Of a stretch of DNA of 64,000 nucleotides, positions 26,415-35,744 are shown one piece after another (the first letter of the stretch is position 1; each line of letters begins with the position of its first letter). The stretch comes from Pseudomonas sp. S09G 359 (GTDB taxonomy: Bacteria > Pseudomonadota > Gammaproteobacteria > Pseudomonadales > Pseudomonadaceae). The stretch covers positions 638,501 through 702,500 of the forward strand of contig NZ_CP025263.1 in the NCBI RefSeq assembly GCF_002843605.1, written 5' to 3'. The position numbers were made by a program, and so were the translations under genes. The notes beneath the pieces were generated by a model. It saw only the letters and a program-made list of their open reading frames with translations. It searched no databases and was not told where the DNA came from.

Positions 26415-27629
26415 TCACTCCTTGCTGGAAAGGGCAGGTACTTTGAAAACGTGACGCAAATAGGCGACAAAATTCGGGTCGGTGCAGTGGGTCTTGCCCG
26501 CTTCATCGGAGATCTTCGCGACGGGCTGGCCATTGCAGGCGGTCATTTTAAGCACGATGCTCATCGGTTCCACCCCTGGAATGTCACAGGTCAGGTTGGT
26601 ACCGATGCCAAAGCTCACATTGATGCGACCGCGCAACGCGCGGAAAATCTCCAGCGCCTTGGGCAGCGACAGGCTGTCGGAGAACACCAGGGTCTTGCTC
26701 ATCGGCTCGATCCCCAGCTTGTGGTAATGGGCGATGGCTTTTTCGGCCCACTGCACCGGGTCACCGGAGTCGTGGCGCAGGCCGTCGAACAGCTTGGCGA
26801 AGTACAAGTCGAAGTCGCCGAGGAAGGCGTCGGTGGTGATGCAGTCGGTCAGGGCGATGCCCAGCAGGCCGCGGTATTCGCGGACCCAGCAGTCGAGGGC
26901 GGCGATCTGGCTGTCGATCAGCCGTGGGCCGAGTTGCTGGTGGGCCATGATCCATTCGTGGGCCATGGTGCCCAGCGGCTTCATATCGAACTCGCGCGCC
27001 AGGTGCACGTTGCTGGTGCCGACAAAACGCCCGGGGAAATCATGCTTGAGCACGCTCACCACTTCTTCCTGCACCCGGTACGAAAAGCGCCGGCGCGTGC
27101 CGAAGTCGGCGACTTGCAGCTCCGACAGCTCGTCGCTGCTGGCATTTGCCGTCAGCCAGTCGAACTTGCGATATAGCTGCTCGCGGGCCTGTTCGAGGAT
27201 CACGGTCTGGTAGCGGTAGCGGTTACGCACTTCGCTGACGATGGCCAGCATCGGTACTTCAAACAGGATCACATGCAGCCACGGCCCGCGCAGGCGGATA
27301 AACAGCTCGCCGTTCTCGATGCCGGTCTGCACATAGCGCAGGTTGAAGCGGAACAGGCCGAGAAAGCGCAGGAAATCCGGCTTCATAAAGCTGATGCGTT
27401 CCAGGAAACCCAGTTGATCCGGGCTCAGGCTCAGCTCGGCGAGGCGCTCGATCTGGTAGCGGATCTCCGCCAGGTACGGGCGCAGGTCTTCACTGTTACG
27501 GCAACGAAACTCCCATTCAACTTCCACGTTGGGATAGTTGTGCAGCACCGCCTGCATCATGGTCAGCTTGTAGAAGTCGGTGTCGAGCAGGTTCTGCACG
27601 ATGCGATCGGCAAACACACTCTCGCTCAT
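26415..27629 (-). CDS. pncB: Nicotinate phosphoribosyltransferase
   Basis: The 404-residue enzyme makes nicotinate mononucleotide from nicotinate and PRPP, the first step of the Preiss-Handler route. Family segments visible are [17 protein letters not shown] at the N-terminus, [20 protein letters not shown] and the phosphate-binding region [11 protein letters not shown] start at ATG 27629 ([13 protein letters not shown]) because GGAG lies 9 bases upstream; a longer in-frame extension to 27677 lacks family similarity. It is the first gene of the pncB-nadE operon. Confidence 0.95.
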   Translation of the reverse strand: MSESVFADRIVQNLLDTDFYKLTMMQAVLHNYPNVEVEWEFRCRNSEDLRPYLAEIRYQIERLAELSLSPDQLGFLERISFMKPDFLRFLGLFRFNLRYVQTGIENGELFIRLRGPWLHVILFEVPMLAIVSEVRNRYRYQTVILEQAREQLYRKFDWLTANASSDELSELQVADFGTRRRFSYRVQEEVVSVLKHDFPGRFVGTSNVHLAREFDMKPLGTMAHEWIMAHQQLGPRLIDSQIAALDCWVREYRGLLGIALTDCITTDAFLGDFDLYFAKLFDGLRHDSGDPVQWAEKAIAHYHKLGIEPMSKTLVFSDSLSLPKALEIFRALRGRINVSFGIGTNLTCDIPGVEPMSIVLKMTACNGQPVAKISDEAGKTHCTDPNFVAYLRHVFKVPALSSKE

Positions 27630-27770
27630 AACGGGAATCTCCAGACGGGTCGGCGATGGGCGCCGGCCTTTACGCACAATTAAGGAAGGGGGCTAGTGGC
27701 GCATAGACGTGGGTCGGTTTGCCAGTGATTTTTTCAGCTTGGTATTGTTGTTGTGTCCACTGACGCCTTC

Positions 27771-27838
27771 GCGAGCAAGCCCGCTCCCACATTTGAAATG
27801 CATTCCAAATGTGGGAGGGGGCTTGCCCCCGATAGCGG
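27771..27838. repeat. REPIN, compact
   Basis: GCGAGCAAGCCCGCTCCCACA and TGTGGGAGGGGGCTTGCCCCC are separated by a palindromic TTTGAAATGCATTCCAAA spacer, between pncB and the LysR-type gene. Confidence 0.85.
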
Positions 27839-27849
27839 TATTCCAGGCA

Positions 27850-28740
27850 CTAAATAACTTGCTCCATCATCCATTTCACAAAATCCCGCACCTTGGGCAC
27901 CTCCGCCGAATGCTCCGGATACGCCAAATAGTAAGCATCCTGGCTCGGCATCGCATGCGGCCAAGGAATCACCAACTTACCGTCGGCCAACTCCTCCTCC
28001 ACCAGAAACCGCGGCAGCAGCGCCACGCCGCAGCCCACCTGCGCCGCCCGAATGCACATATAGAAGGTATCGAAACGTGGCCCGTGGTAGCTGTGCTCGG
28101 TCTGGTAACCCTGGCTGGCGAACCAGTCGTGCCAGCCCTGAGGCCGTGAGGCGTTTTGCAGCAGCACCAGTTCGCTCAGTTGCGTCGGGTCGCTGAACGG
28201 CTTTGCCGGCAGGCTCTCCGGGGCGCACACGGGGATCAACTCTTCGCTGAACAGTTTCAGGCTTTCGGTGCCCGGGCGCGCGCCCTGGCCGAAGTAGAAG
28301 GCCATGTCGGCCTTGCCTTGCAGCAGTTCGTCCGGTTCCTGCTCGTTGCACAGGTCCAGGTGGATCTGCGGGTGGCGCAGGCGCCAGCCCTTAAGACGTG
28401 GCACCAGCCAGCGCGCGCCGAAGGTGTAGGGAGTGGACACGCGCAGCACTTCGGTTTCGCCGCCGTAGGAGCGCAGGTAATGGGTGGACATCTCCACCTG
28501 CGTGAGGATCTTGCGCACTTCCACCAGGTACAAATCGCCCGCCGGGGTCATCTGCAGGCGCCGACGCACGCGGCGAAACAGCAGGTGTTGCAGCAACTCT
28601 TCCAACTGCGCCACCTGTTTGCTCACCGCGCTTTGCGTGAGGTTCAGCTCCTCGGCGGCGCGGGTGAAGCTCAGGTGGCGGGTGGCGGCTTCGAAACACT
28701 GCAGGGCAGTGATCGAGGGCAAATGTCTTTTGTTCAGCAC
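27850..28740 (-). CDS. amaR: LysR-type regulator next to the lysine catabolic genes (AmaR-like)
   Basis: The 296-residue LysR-family protein has an N-terminal winged HTH (FEAATRHLSFTRAAEELNLTQSAVSKQVAQLE, about 17-48) and a C-terminal ligand-binding domain of GcvA type (TPYTFGARWLVPRL). It starts with GTG at 28740, with GAGG 6 bases upstream. It is divergent from amaB, so control of the pipecolate/lysine genes is likely. In P. aeruginosa a LysR gene named amaR sits at the matching position; the symbol is given on that remembered synteny. Confidence 0.75.
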   Translation of the reverse strand: MLNKRHLPSITALQCFEAATRHLSFTRAAEELNLTQSAVSKQVAQLEELLQHLLFRRVRRRLQMTPAGDLYLVEVRKILTQVEMSTHYLRSYGGETEVLRVSTPYTFGARWLVPRLKGWRLRHPQIHLDLCNEQEPDELLQGKADMAFYFGQGARPGTESLKLFSEELIPVCAPESLPAKPFSDPTQLSELVLLQNASRPQGWHDWFASQGYQTEHSYHGPRFDTFYMCIRAAQVGCGVALLPRFLVEEELADGKLVIPWPHAMPSQDAYYLAYPEHSAEVPKVRDFVKWMMEQVI

Positions 28741-28893
28741 GGCACGCCTCTTTTTATTCTTTGCATGAATAAACGGAATGATATCTCGCCTAATCGTCGT
28801 TTGTTGGCAAGTCTTGGGCCAGCTACAAATAAGGCCTGGATCGCCGTGTCTGTGGCGGCGCGCATTTTCTGTTCGAGATTGAAGGAGTCACCC

Positions 28894-30384
28894 ATGGTTG
28901 CCGCATTGCTTGATCGTCTCGGGGTAAACCCGGCGCTGTACCAGGCGGGTAAACAGCCCGTGCATTCGCCGATTGATGGCAGCGTCATCGGCAGTGTGCA
29001 CTGGGAAGGTGCCGCCGAGGTGGAGCAACAGGTCAGTCGCGCCGAGCATGCATTCGATGCCTGGCGCAAGGTGCCGGCCCCGCGTCGCGGCGAGCTGGTG
29101 CGTCAGTTCGGCGACGTGCTGCGCGAATACAAGGCCGACCTCGGCGAACTGGTTTCCTGGGAAGCCGGCAAGATCACCCAGGAAGGCCTGGGCGAAGTGC
29201 AGGAAATGATCGACATCTGCGACTTCGCCGTCGGCCTGTCGCGCCAGTTGTACGGCTTGACCATCGCCTCCGAGCGTCCGGGCCACCACATGCGTGAAAC
29301 CTGGCACCCGCTGGGCGTGGTCGGCGTGATCAGCGCGTTCAACTTCCCGGTGGCCGTGTGGGCGTGGAACACCACGCTGGCCCTGGTGTGCGGCAACGCC
29401 GTGATCTGGAAACCGTCGGAAAAGACCCCGCTCACCGCTCTGGCCTGCCAGGCCCTGTTCGAGCGCGTGCTGAAGAACTTCAAGGATGCGCCGCAGTACC
29501 TCAGCCAAGTGATCATCGGCGGCCGCGACGCCGGCGCAGCCTTGGTCGATGACCCGCGCGTGGCCCTGATCAGCGCCACCGGCAGCACCCGCATGGGCCG
29601 CGAAGTGGCGCCGAAAGTCGCCGCGCGTTTCGCCCGCAGCATCCTCGAACTGGGCGGTAACAACGCGATGATCCTCGGTCCAAGCGCCGATCTGGACATG
29701 GCCGTGCGCGCCATCCTGTTCAGCGCCGTCGGCACCGCCGGTCAGCGTTGCACCACCCTGCGCCGGCTGATCGCGCATGAATCGGTCAAGGAAGAAATCG
29801 TCACCCGCCTCAAGGCGGCCTATTCCAAAGTGCGCATCGGCCACCCACTGGAAGGCAACCTGATCGGCCCGCTGATCGACAAACACGGCTTCGACAACAT
29901 GCAGGACGCCCTGGAGCAGGCCTTGAGCGAAGGTGGCAAGGTGTTCGGCGGCAAGCGCCAGTTGCAAGACACTTTCCCGAATGCCTACTACGTGTCGCCG
30001 GCCATTGTGGAAATGCCCGAGCAAAGCGACGTGGTCTGCACCGAAACCTTCGCGCCGATCCTGTACGTGGTCGGCTACAGCGATTTCGCCGAAGCCCTGC
30101 GCCTGAACAACGCCGTGCCTCAGGGCCTGTCGTCGTGCATTTTCACCACTGATGTACGTGAAGCCGAGCAGTTCATGTCGGCGGTGGGCAGTGACTGCGG
30201 CATCGCCAACGTCAACATCGGCCCGAGCGGCGCGGAGATTGGCGGCGCGTTTGGTGGCGAGAAAGAGACCGGCGGCGGGCGTGAGTCGGGGTCGGATGCG
30301 TGGCGTGGGTATATGCGCCGGCAGACCAATACTGTGAACTATTCGCTGGAATTGCCGCTGGCCCAGGGTATTACCTTCGACTGA
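28894..30384 (+). CDS. amaB: Aldehyde dehydrogenase, L-piperidine-6-carboxylate dehydrogenase (AmaB-like)
   Basis: The 496-residue NAD(P)-dependent aldehyde dehydrogenase has catalytic Cys286 in GQRCTTLRR and general-base Glu252 in LELGGNN; ALH-typical NFPVAVWAWN and WKPSEKTPLTA are present. With the following amino-acid oxidase and the LysR gene, this matches the P. putida amaB-amaA arrangement. There AmaB oxidises piperidine-6-carboxylate/aminoadipate semialdehyde to 2-aminoadipate in D-lysine/pipecolate catabolism. AAGGAG precedes the ATG at 28894; the longer open frame upstream runs over the LysR gene and is not used. A REPIN separates it from amaA. Confidence 0.88.
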   Translation: MVAALLDRLGVNPALYQAGKQPVHSPIDGSVIGSVHWEGAAEVEQQVSRAEHAFDAWRKVPAPRRGELVRQFGDVLREYKADLGELVSWEAGKITQEGLGEVQEMIDICDFAVGLSRQLYGLTIASERPGHHMRETWHPLGVVGVISAFNFPVAVWAWNTTLALVCGNAVIWKPSEKTPLTALACQALFERVLKNFKDAPQYLSQVIIGGRDAGAALVDDPRVALISATGSTRMGREVAPKVAARFARSILELGGNNAMILGPSADLDMAVRAILFSAVGTAGQRCTTLRRLIAHESVKEEIVTRLKAAYSKVRIGHPLEGNLIGPLIDKHGFDNMQDALEQALSEGGKVFGGKRQLQDTFPNAYYVSPAIVEMPEQSDVVCTETFAPILYVVGYSDFAEALRLNNAVPQGLSSCIFTTDVREAEQFMSAVGSDCGIANVNIGPSGAEIGGAFGGEKETGGGRESGSDAWRGYMRRQTNTVNYSLELPLAQGITFD

Positions 30385-30410
30385 TTCCTCAAGTCAGGTG
30401 GCGGTCAAAA

Positions 30411-30517
30411 TGTGGGAGGGGGCTTGCCCCCGATGGCGGTGTGTCAGTCAACAAACTTACAACTGATCCACCCCTATCGGGGGCAAGTCGAGTCGTCGCA
30501 CCGCCCCTCCCACATTT
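30411..30517. repeat. REPIN with one variant arm, inside the ama gene pair
   Basis: The left arm is the standard TGTGGGAGGGGGCTTGCCCCC. The right arm carries the inserted block as TCGAGTCGTCGCACCGC, one base different from the copies at 13574 and 25449. It lies between amaB and amaA and could stabilise or attenuate the mRNA. Confidence 0.8.
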
Positions 30518-30571
30518 GACCTCATTAGCAGTTCGGAAAAGTTGTTTGTTAGGTCTCACCGGAGTCTGGCA

Positions 30572-31855
30572 ATGGCGCTACGCGAAACATGTTTATGGGA
30601 ACACCTCACGCCCAGCCGGCCTGATCGCGCCGCGCTCAAGGGCGAGGTCAAGGTGGATGTGTGCGTGATCGGCGCCGGCATCACTGGTTTGTCTGCGGCC
30701 ATTCACTTGCTGGAGCAGGGTAAAAGCGTTGCCGTGCTGGAGGCTCATCGCACCGGCCATGGCGGCTCGGGGCGCAACGTCGGGTTGGTGAATGCCGGCT
30801 TGTGGATCCCGCCGGATGAGATCGAAGCCGGTTTCGGCGAAGCGGTGGGCAGCCAGCTCAACCGCATGTTGGGCGCGGCGCCTTCGCTGGTGTTCAGCCT
30901 GATCGACAAATACAACATCGATTGCCAACTGCGCCGAGAGGGCACCTTGCACATGGCGCACAACGCCCGTGGCGAGGCGGATTTGCGCAGTCGTGAAGAA
31001 CAATGGAAACGCCGTGGGGCGCCGGTGGAACTGCTCACCGGCCAGGCTTGCGAGCAAGCCACCGGGACTAAAAAGATCGCCGCCGCGTTGCTGGACCGGC
31101 GCGCCGGCACCTTGAACCCTATGGCCTACACCTGCGGCCTGGCAGGCGCGGCAGTCGGGCTGGGCGGGCAATTGTTCGACCATTCCCCGGTCACCCAATT
31201 GGAACGCCAAGGTGCGCACTGGTCGGTGCAGACCGCCAACGGCGCGGTGCAGGCTGCACAGGTGGTGATCGCCTCGAATGCCTACACCGAAGGCGAATGG
31301 ACCGAGCTGCGGCGCAATTTTTTCCCCGGTTACTACTACCAGGTCGCTTCCGCGCCGCTGACTGACGACGCCGCCAGACAGATCCTCCCTGGCGGCCAGG
31401 GCTCGTGGGACACGCGCCAGGTACTGAGCAGCATCCGCCGCGATGCCGATGGCCGCCTGTTGCTTGGCAGTTTGGGCAATGGCAACCAGAAACCGGCTTG
31501 GTTCCTCAAGGCGTGGGCCGATCGGGTGCAGCAACACTACTTCCCGTACCTCAAATCGGTGCAATGGGAATACACCTGGACCGGCTGCATCGCCTTCACC
31601 CCCGACCACTTGATGCGCCTGTTCGAACCGGCGCCGGGGCTTGTGGCAGTAACGGGCTATAACGGGCGCGGAGTGACCACCGGCAGCGTGGTCGGCAAGG
31701 CGTTCGCCGACTACCTGTGTCACCAGAATCCACAGGCGCTGCCTATCCCGTTTGCGCCCATGCAGCCCCTGGCGGGGGTGGGCCTGCGCAGTTGCCTGTA
31801 TGAGGCCGGATTCTCGCTGTATCACGCGGGGCAATGTCTGCGGATCGTGATCTGA
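30572..31855 (+). CDS. amaA: FAD-dependent amino-acid oxidase, L-pipecolate oxidase (AmaA-like)
   Basis: The 427-residue DAO-family flavoprotein has dinucleotide-binding G34-AGITG-39 in VCVIGAGITGLSAAIHLLE and the C-terminal FAD motif around TGYNGRGVTTG. It follows amaB and a LysR regulator, the context of P. putida amaA, whose product oxidises L-pipecolate to piperidine-6-carboxylate. GGAG lies 7 bases before the ATG at 30572. The related PuuB/GabT-type oxidases are alternatives on sequence alone; context favours pipecolate. Confidence 0.85.
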   Translation: MALRETCLWEHLTPSRPDRAALKGEVKVDVCVIGAGITGLSAAIHLLEQGKSVAVLEAHRTGHGGSGRNVGLVNAGLWIPPDEIEAGFGEAVGSQLNRMLGAAPSLVFSLIDKYNIDCQLRREGTLHMAHNARGEADLRSREEQWKRRGAPVELLTGQACEQATGTKKIAAALLDRRAGTLNPMAYTCGLAGAAVGLGGQLFDHSPVTQLERQGAHWSVQTANGAVQAAQVVIASNAYTEGEWTELRRNFFPGYYYQVASAPLTDDAARQILPGGQGSWDTRQVLSSIRRDADGRLLLGSLGNGNQKPAWFLKAWADRVQQHYFPYLKSVQWEYTWTGCIAFTPDHLMRLFEPAPGLVAVTGYNGRGVTTGSVVGKAFADYLCHQNPQALPIPFAPMQPLAGVGLRSCLYEAGFSLYHAGQCLRIVI

Positions 31856-31875
31856 TCAGCGAAATACCGCTCAAA

Positions 31876-31898
31876 AGCCTGCATTTTCTTAGCAGGCT
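31876..31898 (+). terminator. Possible terminator hairpin after amaA
   Basis: AGCCTGC and GCAGGCT form a perfect 7-bp stem with a 9-base AT-rich loop about 20 bases after the amaA stop. There is no T run, so termination efficiency is doubtful. Confidence 0.35.
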
Positions 31899-31931
31899 AC
31901 TAATCTGTATTGGTGCAAGTCGTAGCAATCG

Positions 31932-31948
31932 CGCACTGTAAATGTGCA
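31932..31948 (+). promoter_or_regulatory. NtrC-like binding site upstream of the LIV transporter
   Basis: CGCAC-N7-GTGCA matches the NtrC consensus TGCAC-N7-GTGCA with one mismatch in 10 arm bases. It lies about 200 bases upstream of the sigma-54 promoter at 32145, an acceptable enhancer distance. Confidence 0.45.
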
Positions 31949-32144
31949 GTTCCGTTACGCACATTGTTACAGGTGTAGGAACTGTCGTTTATCCCTCCGG
32001 TTGCAGGTGCGACCTGCTCAGGTTGTACTTTTTTGATCCATTGGTTGCACCTCTAGACGCTAGACGGTTGCACGTCCTGACAAAAGGAGCCGAAACGCCC
32101 GTAATAACAATGACACCGTGTCTTTTTGAAGAATAAAAACGTAA

Positions 32145-32160
32145 TGGCACGCGCCTTGCT
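32145..32160 (+). promoter_or_regulatory. Sigma-54 promoter of the LIV-type transporter operon
   Basis: TGGCAC-GCGCC-TTGCT is a full match to the RpoN -24/-12 consensus, with GG and GC correctly spaced. The predicted start, near 32172, leaves a leader of about 58 bases before the binding-protein gene. Confidence 0.8.
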
Positions 32161-32229
32161 CAGGGCTTTCAGTGAAAGGTTTGAATGCAAGTTGTCGTGC
32201 CAAAAATCAAAAATATCGGAGCACCACTC

Positions 32230-33366
32230 ATGTCCCAGACGTTTTACAAGAAAGGTTTTCTGGCCCTCGCCGTAGCTGCGGCGCTGGGTGTTTCTACGTT
32301 TGTTCAAGCTGATGTGAAAATTGGCGTGGCGGGGCCGATGACGGGCGCCAACGCTGCTTTCGGTGAGCAGTACATGAAAGGTGCCCAGGCGGCAGCCGAT
32401 ACCATCAACAAGGCCGGTGGCATCAACGGCGAGAAAATCGTGCTGGTGGCCGGCGACGACGCCTGCGAGCCAAAGCAAGCCGTGGCCGTGGCCAACCGCC
32501 TGGCTGACCAGGACAAAGTGATCGGCGTGGTCGGGCACTTCTGCTCGTCCAACACCATCCCGGCCTCCGAGGTTTACGACGAAGCCGGCATCATCGCCAT
32601 CACCCCGGGCTCCACCAACCCACAAGTGACCGAGCGCGGCCTGGGCGCCATGTTCCGCATGTGCGGCCGTGACGACCAGCAAGGCATCGTCGCCGGCGAC
32701 TACATCGTCGACGTGCTCAAGGGCAAGAAAGTCGCGGTCATCAACGACAAAGACACCTATGGCAAAGGCCTGGCCGATGCCACCGCTGCCCAGTTGACCA
32801 AGCGCGGCGTCAAGCCGGTGCTGGAAGAAGGCCTGACCCGTGGCGAGAAAGACTTCAGCGCCCTGGTCACCAAGATCCGCTCCACCGGCGCCGATGTCGT
32901 GTACTTCGGCGGCCTGCACCCGGAAGCCGGTCCACTGGTTCGCCAGATCCGTGAAGCCGGCCTCAAAGACGTCAAGTTCATGTCCGATGACGGCGTAGTG
33001 ACCGACGAACTGGTGGCTACCGCCGGCGGCAAGCAATACGTCGATGGCGTGTACATGACCTTCGGCGCCGACCCGCGCCTGCTGCCAGACAGCAAGGCCG
33101 TGGTGGAAGAGTTCCGCAAAAACGGCACCGAGCCGGAAGGCTACACCCTGTACGCCTACGCCTCGGTCCAGGCCCTGGCCGCCGGCTTCAACGGTGCCAA
33201 GTCCAACAAGGGCGAAGACGCCGCCAAGTGGCTCAAGGCTCACCCGGTGAAAACCGTCATGGGCGAAAAAGCCTGGGATTCCAAGGGGGACCTGAAGATC
33301 TCCGACTACGTGGTTTACCAGTGGGACAAAGACGGCAAATACCACCAGCTCGATAAGCAGAAGTAA
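32230..33366 (+). CDS. LIV-type amino acid/amide ABC transporter, periplasmic binding protein
   Basis: The 378-residue precursor has a 27-residue signal peptide (cleaved VQA-DVKIG). The mature protein has the LivJ/BraC-type fold signatures VKIGVAGPMTGANAAFGEQ, DDACEPKQAVAVANRL and ITPGSTNPQVTERG. I start at ATG 32230 because GGAG lies 8 bases upstream and a normal signal peptide follows; the upstream in-frame ATG at 32185 would spoil it. It is first in a five-gene operon. The closest remembered relatives are P. aeruginosa PA4913-type proteins rather than BraC, so the ligand may be a branched-chain or other amino acid. Confidence 0.88.
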   Translation: MSQTFYKKGFLALAVAAALGVSTFVQADVKIGVAGPMTGANAAFGEQYMKGAQAAADTINKAGGINGEKIVLVAGDDACEPKQAVAVANRLADQDKVIGVVGHFCSSNTIPASEVYDEAGIIAITPGSTNPQVTERGLGAMFRMCGRDDQQGIVAGDYIVDVLKGKKVAVINDKDTYGKGLADATAAQLTKRGVKPVLEEGLTRGEKDFSALVTKIRSTGADVVYFGGLHPEAGPLVRQIREAGLKDVKFMSDDGVVTDELVATAGGKQYVDGVYMTFGADPRLLPDSKAVVEEFRKNGTEPEGYTLYAYASVQALAAGFNGAKSNKGEDAAKWLKAHPVKTVMGEKAWDSKGDLKISDYVVYQWDKDGKYHQLDKQK

Positions 33367-33370
33367 TCCA

Positions 33371-33460
33371 TGTGGGAGGGGGCTTGCCCCCGATAGCGGT
33401 GTGTCAGTCAACAGTTGTTCAGATGACCCACCGCATCGGGGGTGAGCCCCCTCCAACATT
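33371..33460. repeat. REPIN inside the LIV operon, right arm decayed
   Basis: TGTGGGAGGGGGCTTGCCCCC pairs with a right arm bearing changes (GGGGGTGAGCCCCCTCCAACA). It lies between the abundant binding protein gene and the permease genes, where REP hairpins often create unequal expression. Confidence 0.8.
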
Positions 33461-33549
33461 GGGACAGTGTTGTTATTGAGATCTGTCTTTTCCTCCAGAA
33501 GCGCCGCACACCCACCGGTGTGCAGGTGCTCACCGCGTGAGATTGCGTT

Positions 33550-34464
33550 ATGGATGGTATTTTCCTGCAGCAACTGGTCAACGGCCTGACCCTCGGGTCG
33601 GTCTATGGCCTGATCGCCATCGGCTACACAATGGTCTATGGCATCATTGGCATGATCAACTTCGCCCACGGCGAGGTTTATATGATTTCCGCTTACCTCG
33701 CGGCGATCAGTCTGGCACTGCTGGCTTACTTCGGCATCGAATCCTTCCCGCTGCTCATTCTCGGTACGTTGATCTTCACCGTGGTCGTTACTGGCGTGTA
33801 CGGTTGGGTCATCGAGCGTGTCGCCTACAAACCGCTGCGCAACTCCACCCGATTGGCTCCGCTGATCAGCGCCATCGGTATCTCCCTGATCCTGCAGAAC
33901 TACGCGCAGATCGCCCAGGGTGCGAAACAACAAGGCATTCCAACGCTGCTGGCCGGCGCCTGGCGTGTCGATATCGGCAGCGGGTTCGTGCAGCTCACCT
34001 ACACCAAGGTCTTCATCCTCGTGGCGGCGTTTGCCGGCATGGCGTTACTCACCTACATCATCAAATACACCAAGCTCGGCCGCATGTGCCGTGCCACCCA
34101 GCAAGACCGCAAGATGGCCTCGATCCTCGGTATCAATACCGACCGCGTGATCTCCTACGTTTTCGTCATCGGCGCCGCCATGGCCGCGCTGGCCGGCGTG
34201 CTGATCACCCTCAACTACGGCACCTTCGACTTCTACGCCGGCTTCATCATCGGCATCAAGGCGTTTACCGCAGCGGTACTCGGCGGCATTGGTTCCCTGC
34301 CTGGGGCGATGCTCGGCGGGATCATCCTGGGTATTTCCGAGTCGCTGTTCTCGGGGTTGATCAACTCTGACTACAAAGACGTGTTCAGTTTCTCCCTGCT
34401 GGTGGTGATTCTGATTTTCCGTCCCCAGGGCCTGCTGGGTCGCCCACTCGTGGCTAAGGTGTAA
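33550..34464 (+). CDS. livH: LIV-type ABC transporter permease (LivH family)
   Basis: The 304-residue inner-membrane permease has about eight hydrophobic segments. LivH signatures are visible: QQLVNGLTLGSVYGLIAIGYTMVYGIIGMINFAHGE at the N-terminus and the GGIGSLPGAMLGGIILG coupling region near the C-terminus. It pairs with the LivM-type permease, which starts 2 bases after its stop. It follows the binding-protein gene after a REPIN-bearing gap of 183 bases. Confidence 0.92.
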   Translation: MDGIFLQQLVNGLTLGSVYGLIAIGYTMVYGIIGMINFAHGEVYMISAYLAAISLALLAYFGIESFPLLILGTLIFTVVVTGVYGWVIERVAYKPLRNSTRLAPLISAIGISLILQNYAQIAQGAKQQGIPTLLAGAWRVDIGSGFVQLTYTKVFILVAAFAGMALLTYIIKYTKLGRMCRATQQDRKMASILGINTDRVISYVFVIGAAMAALAGVLITLNYGTFDFYAGFIIGIKAFTAAVLGGIGSLPGAMLGGIILGISESLFSGLINSDYKDVFSFSLLVVILIFRPQGLLGRPLVAKV

Positions 34465-34466
34465 AC

Positions 34467-35744
34467 ATGTCTGCTGCCAAACCCATCGATATCAAGAAAA
34501 GTGTGGTCGATACGGTCCTTGCCGGGCTGATTTCGCTGATCGTGTTCGGTCCGATCGTCGGCGTGGTACTCGACGGCTACAGCTTCAACCTGGAACCGGC
34601 CCGCGTGGGCCTGCTGGTCGCCATCGTGATGGTCGGCCGCTTCGCCATGAGCCTGTTCCTGCAAACCCCCAAGGGCGTGAAGATCCTGCAGGGCTTCGAA
34701 AGCAGTGGCTCCGGCGTGCATGTGCTGGCGCCGGACTACAAGTCGCGGCTGCGCTGGATCATTCCGGCGTTGATCGTGATCGCCATCGTGTTCCCGATCT
34801 TCGCCAACAAGTACCTGCTGACCGTGGTGATCCTCGGGCTGATCTACGTGTTGCTCGGCCTGGGGCTGAACATCGTGGTGGGCCTGGCCGGCCTGCTCGA
34901 CCTGGGTTACGTGGCGTTCTACGCCATCGGCGCCTACGGCCTGGCGCTGGGTTATCAATACCTCGGCCTGGGCTTCTGGACCGTGCTGCCACTGGCGGCC
35001 ATCGCGGCGGCTCTAGCGGGATGCATACTCGGGTTCCCGGTGTTGCGAATGCACGGTGACTATTTGGCCATCGTGACCCTGGGCTTTGGTGAAATCATCC
35101 GCCTGGTGCTCAACAACTGGCTGTCGTTTACCGGCGGGCCAAACGGTATGCCGGTGCCTTCACCGACCTTCCTCGGCCTGGAGTTCGGCAAGCGCGCGAA
35201 GGATGGCGGGATTCCCTTCCATGAATTCTTCGGCATCGACTACAACCCCAATATCAAATTCCTGTTTATCTACATCGTGCTGTTCCTGGTAGTGCTGGCT
35301 GTGCTGTACATCAAGCACCGCCTGACGCGCATGCCGGTCGGCCGCGCCTGGGAAGCCTTGCGCGAAGATGAAATCGCCTGCCGTTCCATGGGCCTGAACC
35401 ACGTGTTGGTCAAGCTCTCGGCATTCACCATTGGCGCGTCCACTGCCGGTTTGGCCGGGGTGTTTTTTGCCAGCTACCAGGGCTTTGTGAACCCCTCGTC
35501 GTTCACCTTCTTCGAGTCGGCGCTGATCCTGGCCATCGTGGTGCTGGGCGGCATGGGCTCGACGGTAGGCGTGGTGATTGCGGCGTTCGTATTGACCGTC
35601 GCGCCGGAACTGCTGCGCAGTTTTTCGGAGTACCGCGTGCTGCTGTTTGGCGTGTTGATGGTGGTGATGATGATCTGGCGACCACGCGGGCTGATCCGGA
35701 TCAGCCGCACCGGTGTGACCCCACGTAAAGGAGTGGCGCCATGA
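34467..35744 (+). CDS. livM: LIV-type ABC transporter permease (LivM family)
   Basis: The 425-residue permease has an N-terminal extension with three hydrophobic segments (about 15-110), then the LivM core (YVLLGLGLNIVVGLAGLLDLGYVAFYAIGAYG) and the coupling loop GGMGSTVGVVIAAFVL. It forms the heterodimeric channel with LivH. It ends overlapping livG by 4 bases (ATGA). The extension makes it longer than minimal LivM proteins but is common in pseudomonads. Confidence 0.92.
   Translation: MSAAKPIDIKKSVVDTVLAGLISLIVFGPIVGVVLDGYSFNLEPARVGLLVAIVMVGRFAMSLFLQTPKGVKILQGFESSGSGVHVLAPDYKSRLRWIIPALIVIAIVFPIFANKYLLTVVILGLIYVLLGLGLNIVVGLAGLLDLGYVAFYAIGAYGLALGYQYLGLGFWTVLPLAAIAAALAGCILGFPVLRMHGDYLAIVTLGFGEIIRLVLNNWLSFTGGPNGMPVPSPTFLGLEFGKRAKDGGIPFHEFFGIDYNPNIKFLFIYIVLFLVVLAVLYIKHRLTRMPVGRAWEALREDEIACRSMGLNHVLVKLSAFTIGASTAGLAGVFFASYQGFVNPSSFTFFESALILAIVVLGGMGSTVGVVIAAFVLTVAPELLRSFSEYRVLLFGVLMVVMMIWRPRGLIRISRTGVTPRKGVAP

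Noticed and set aside
31900..32100. A CrcZ-type small RNA upstream of the LIV operon because of an AATAACAAT motif
   Set aside because: Only one such motif is present, it lies upstream of the sigma-54 promoter, and there is no terminator hairpin.
32230..33366. Naming the LIV binding protein BraC
   Set aside because: The N-terminal and ligand-region sequences differ from remembered P. aeruginosa BraC and the locus matches the PA4913-type paralog, so the ligand is left open.
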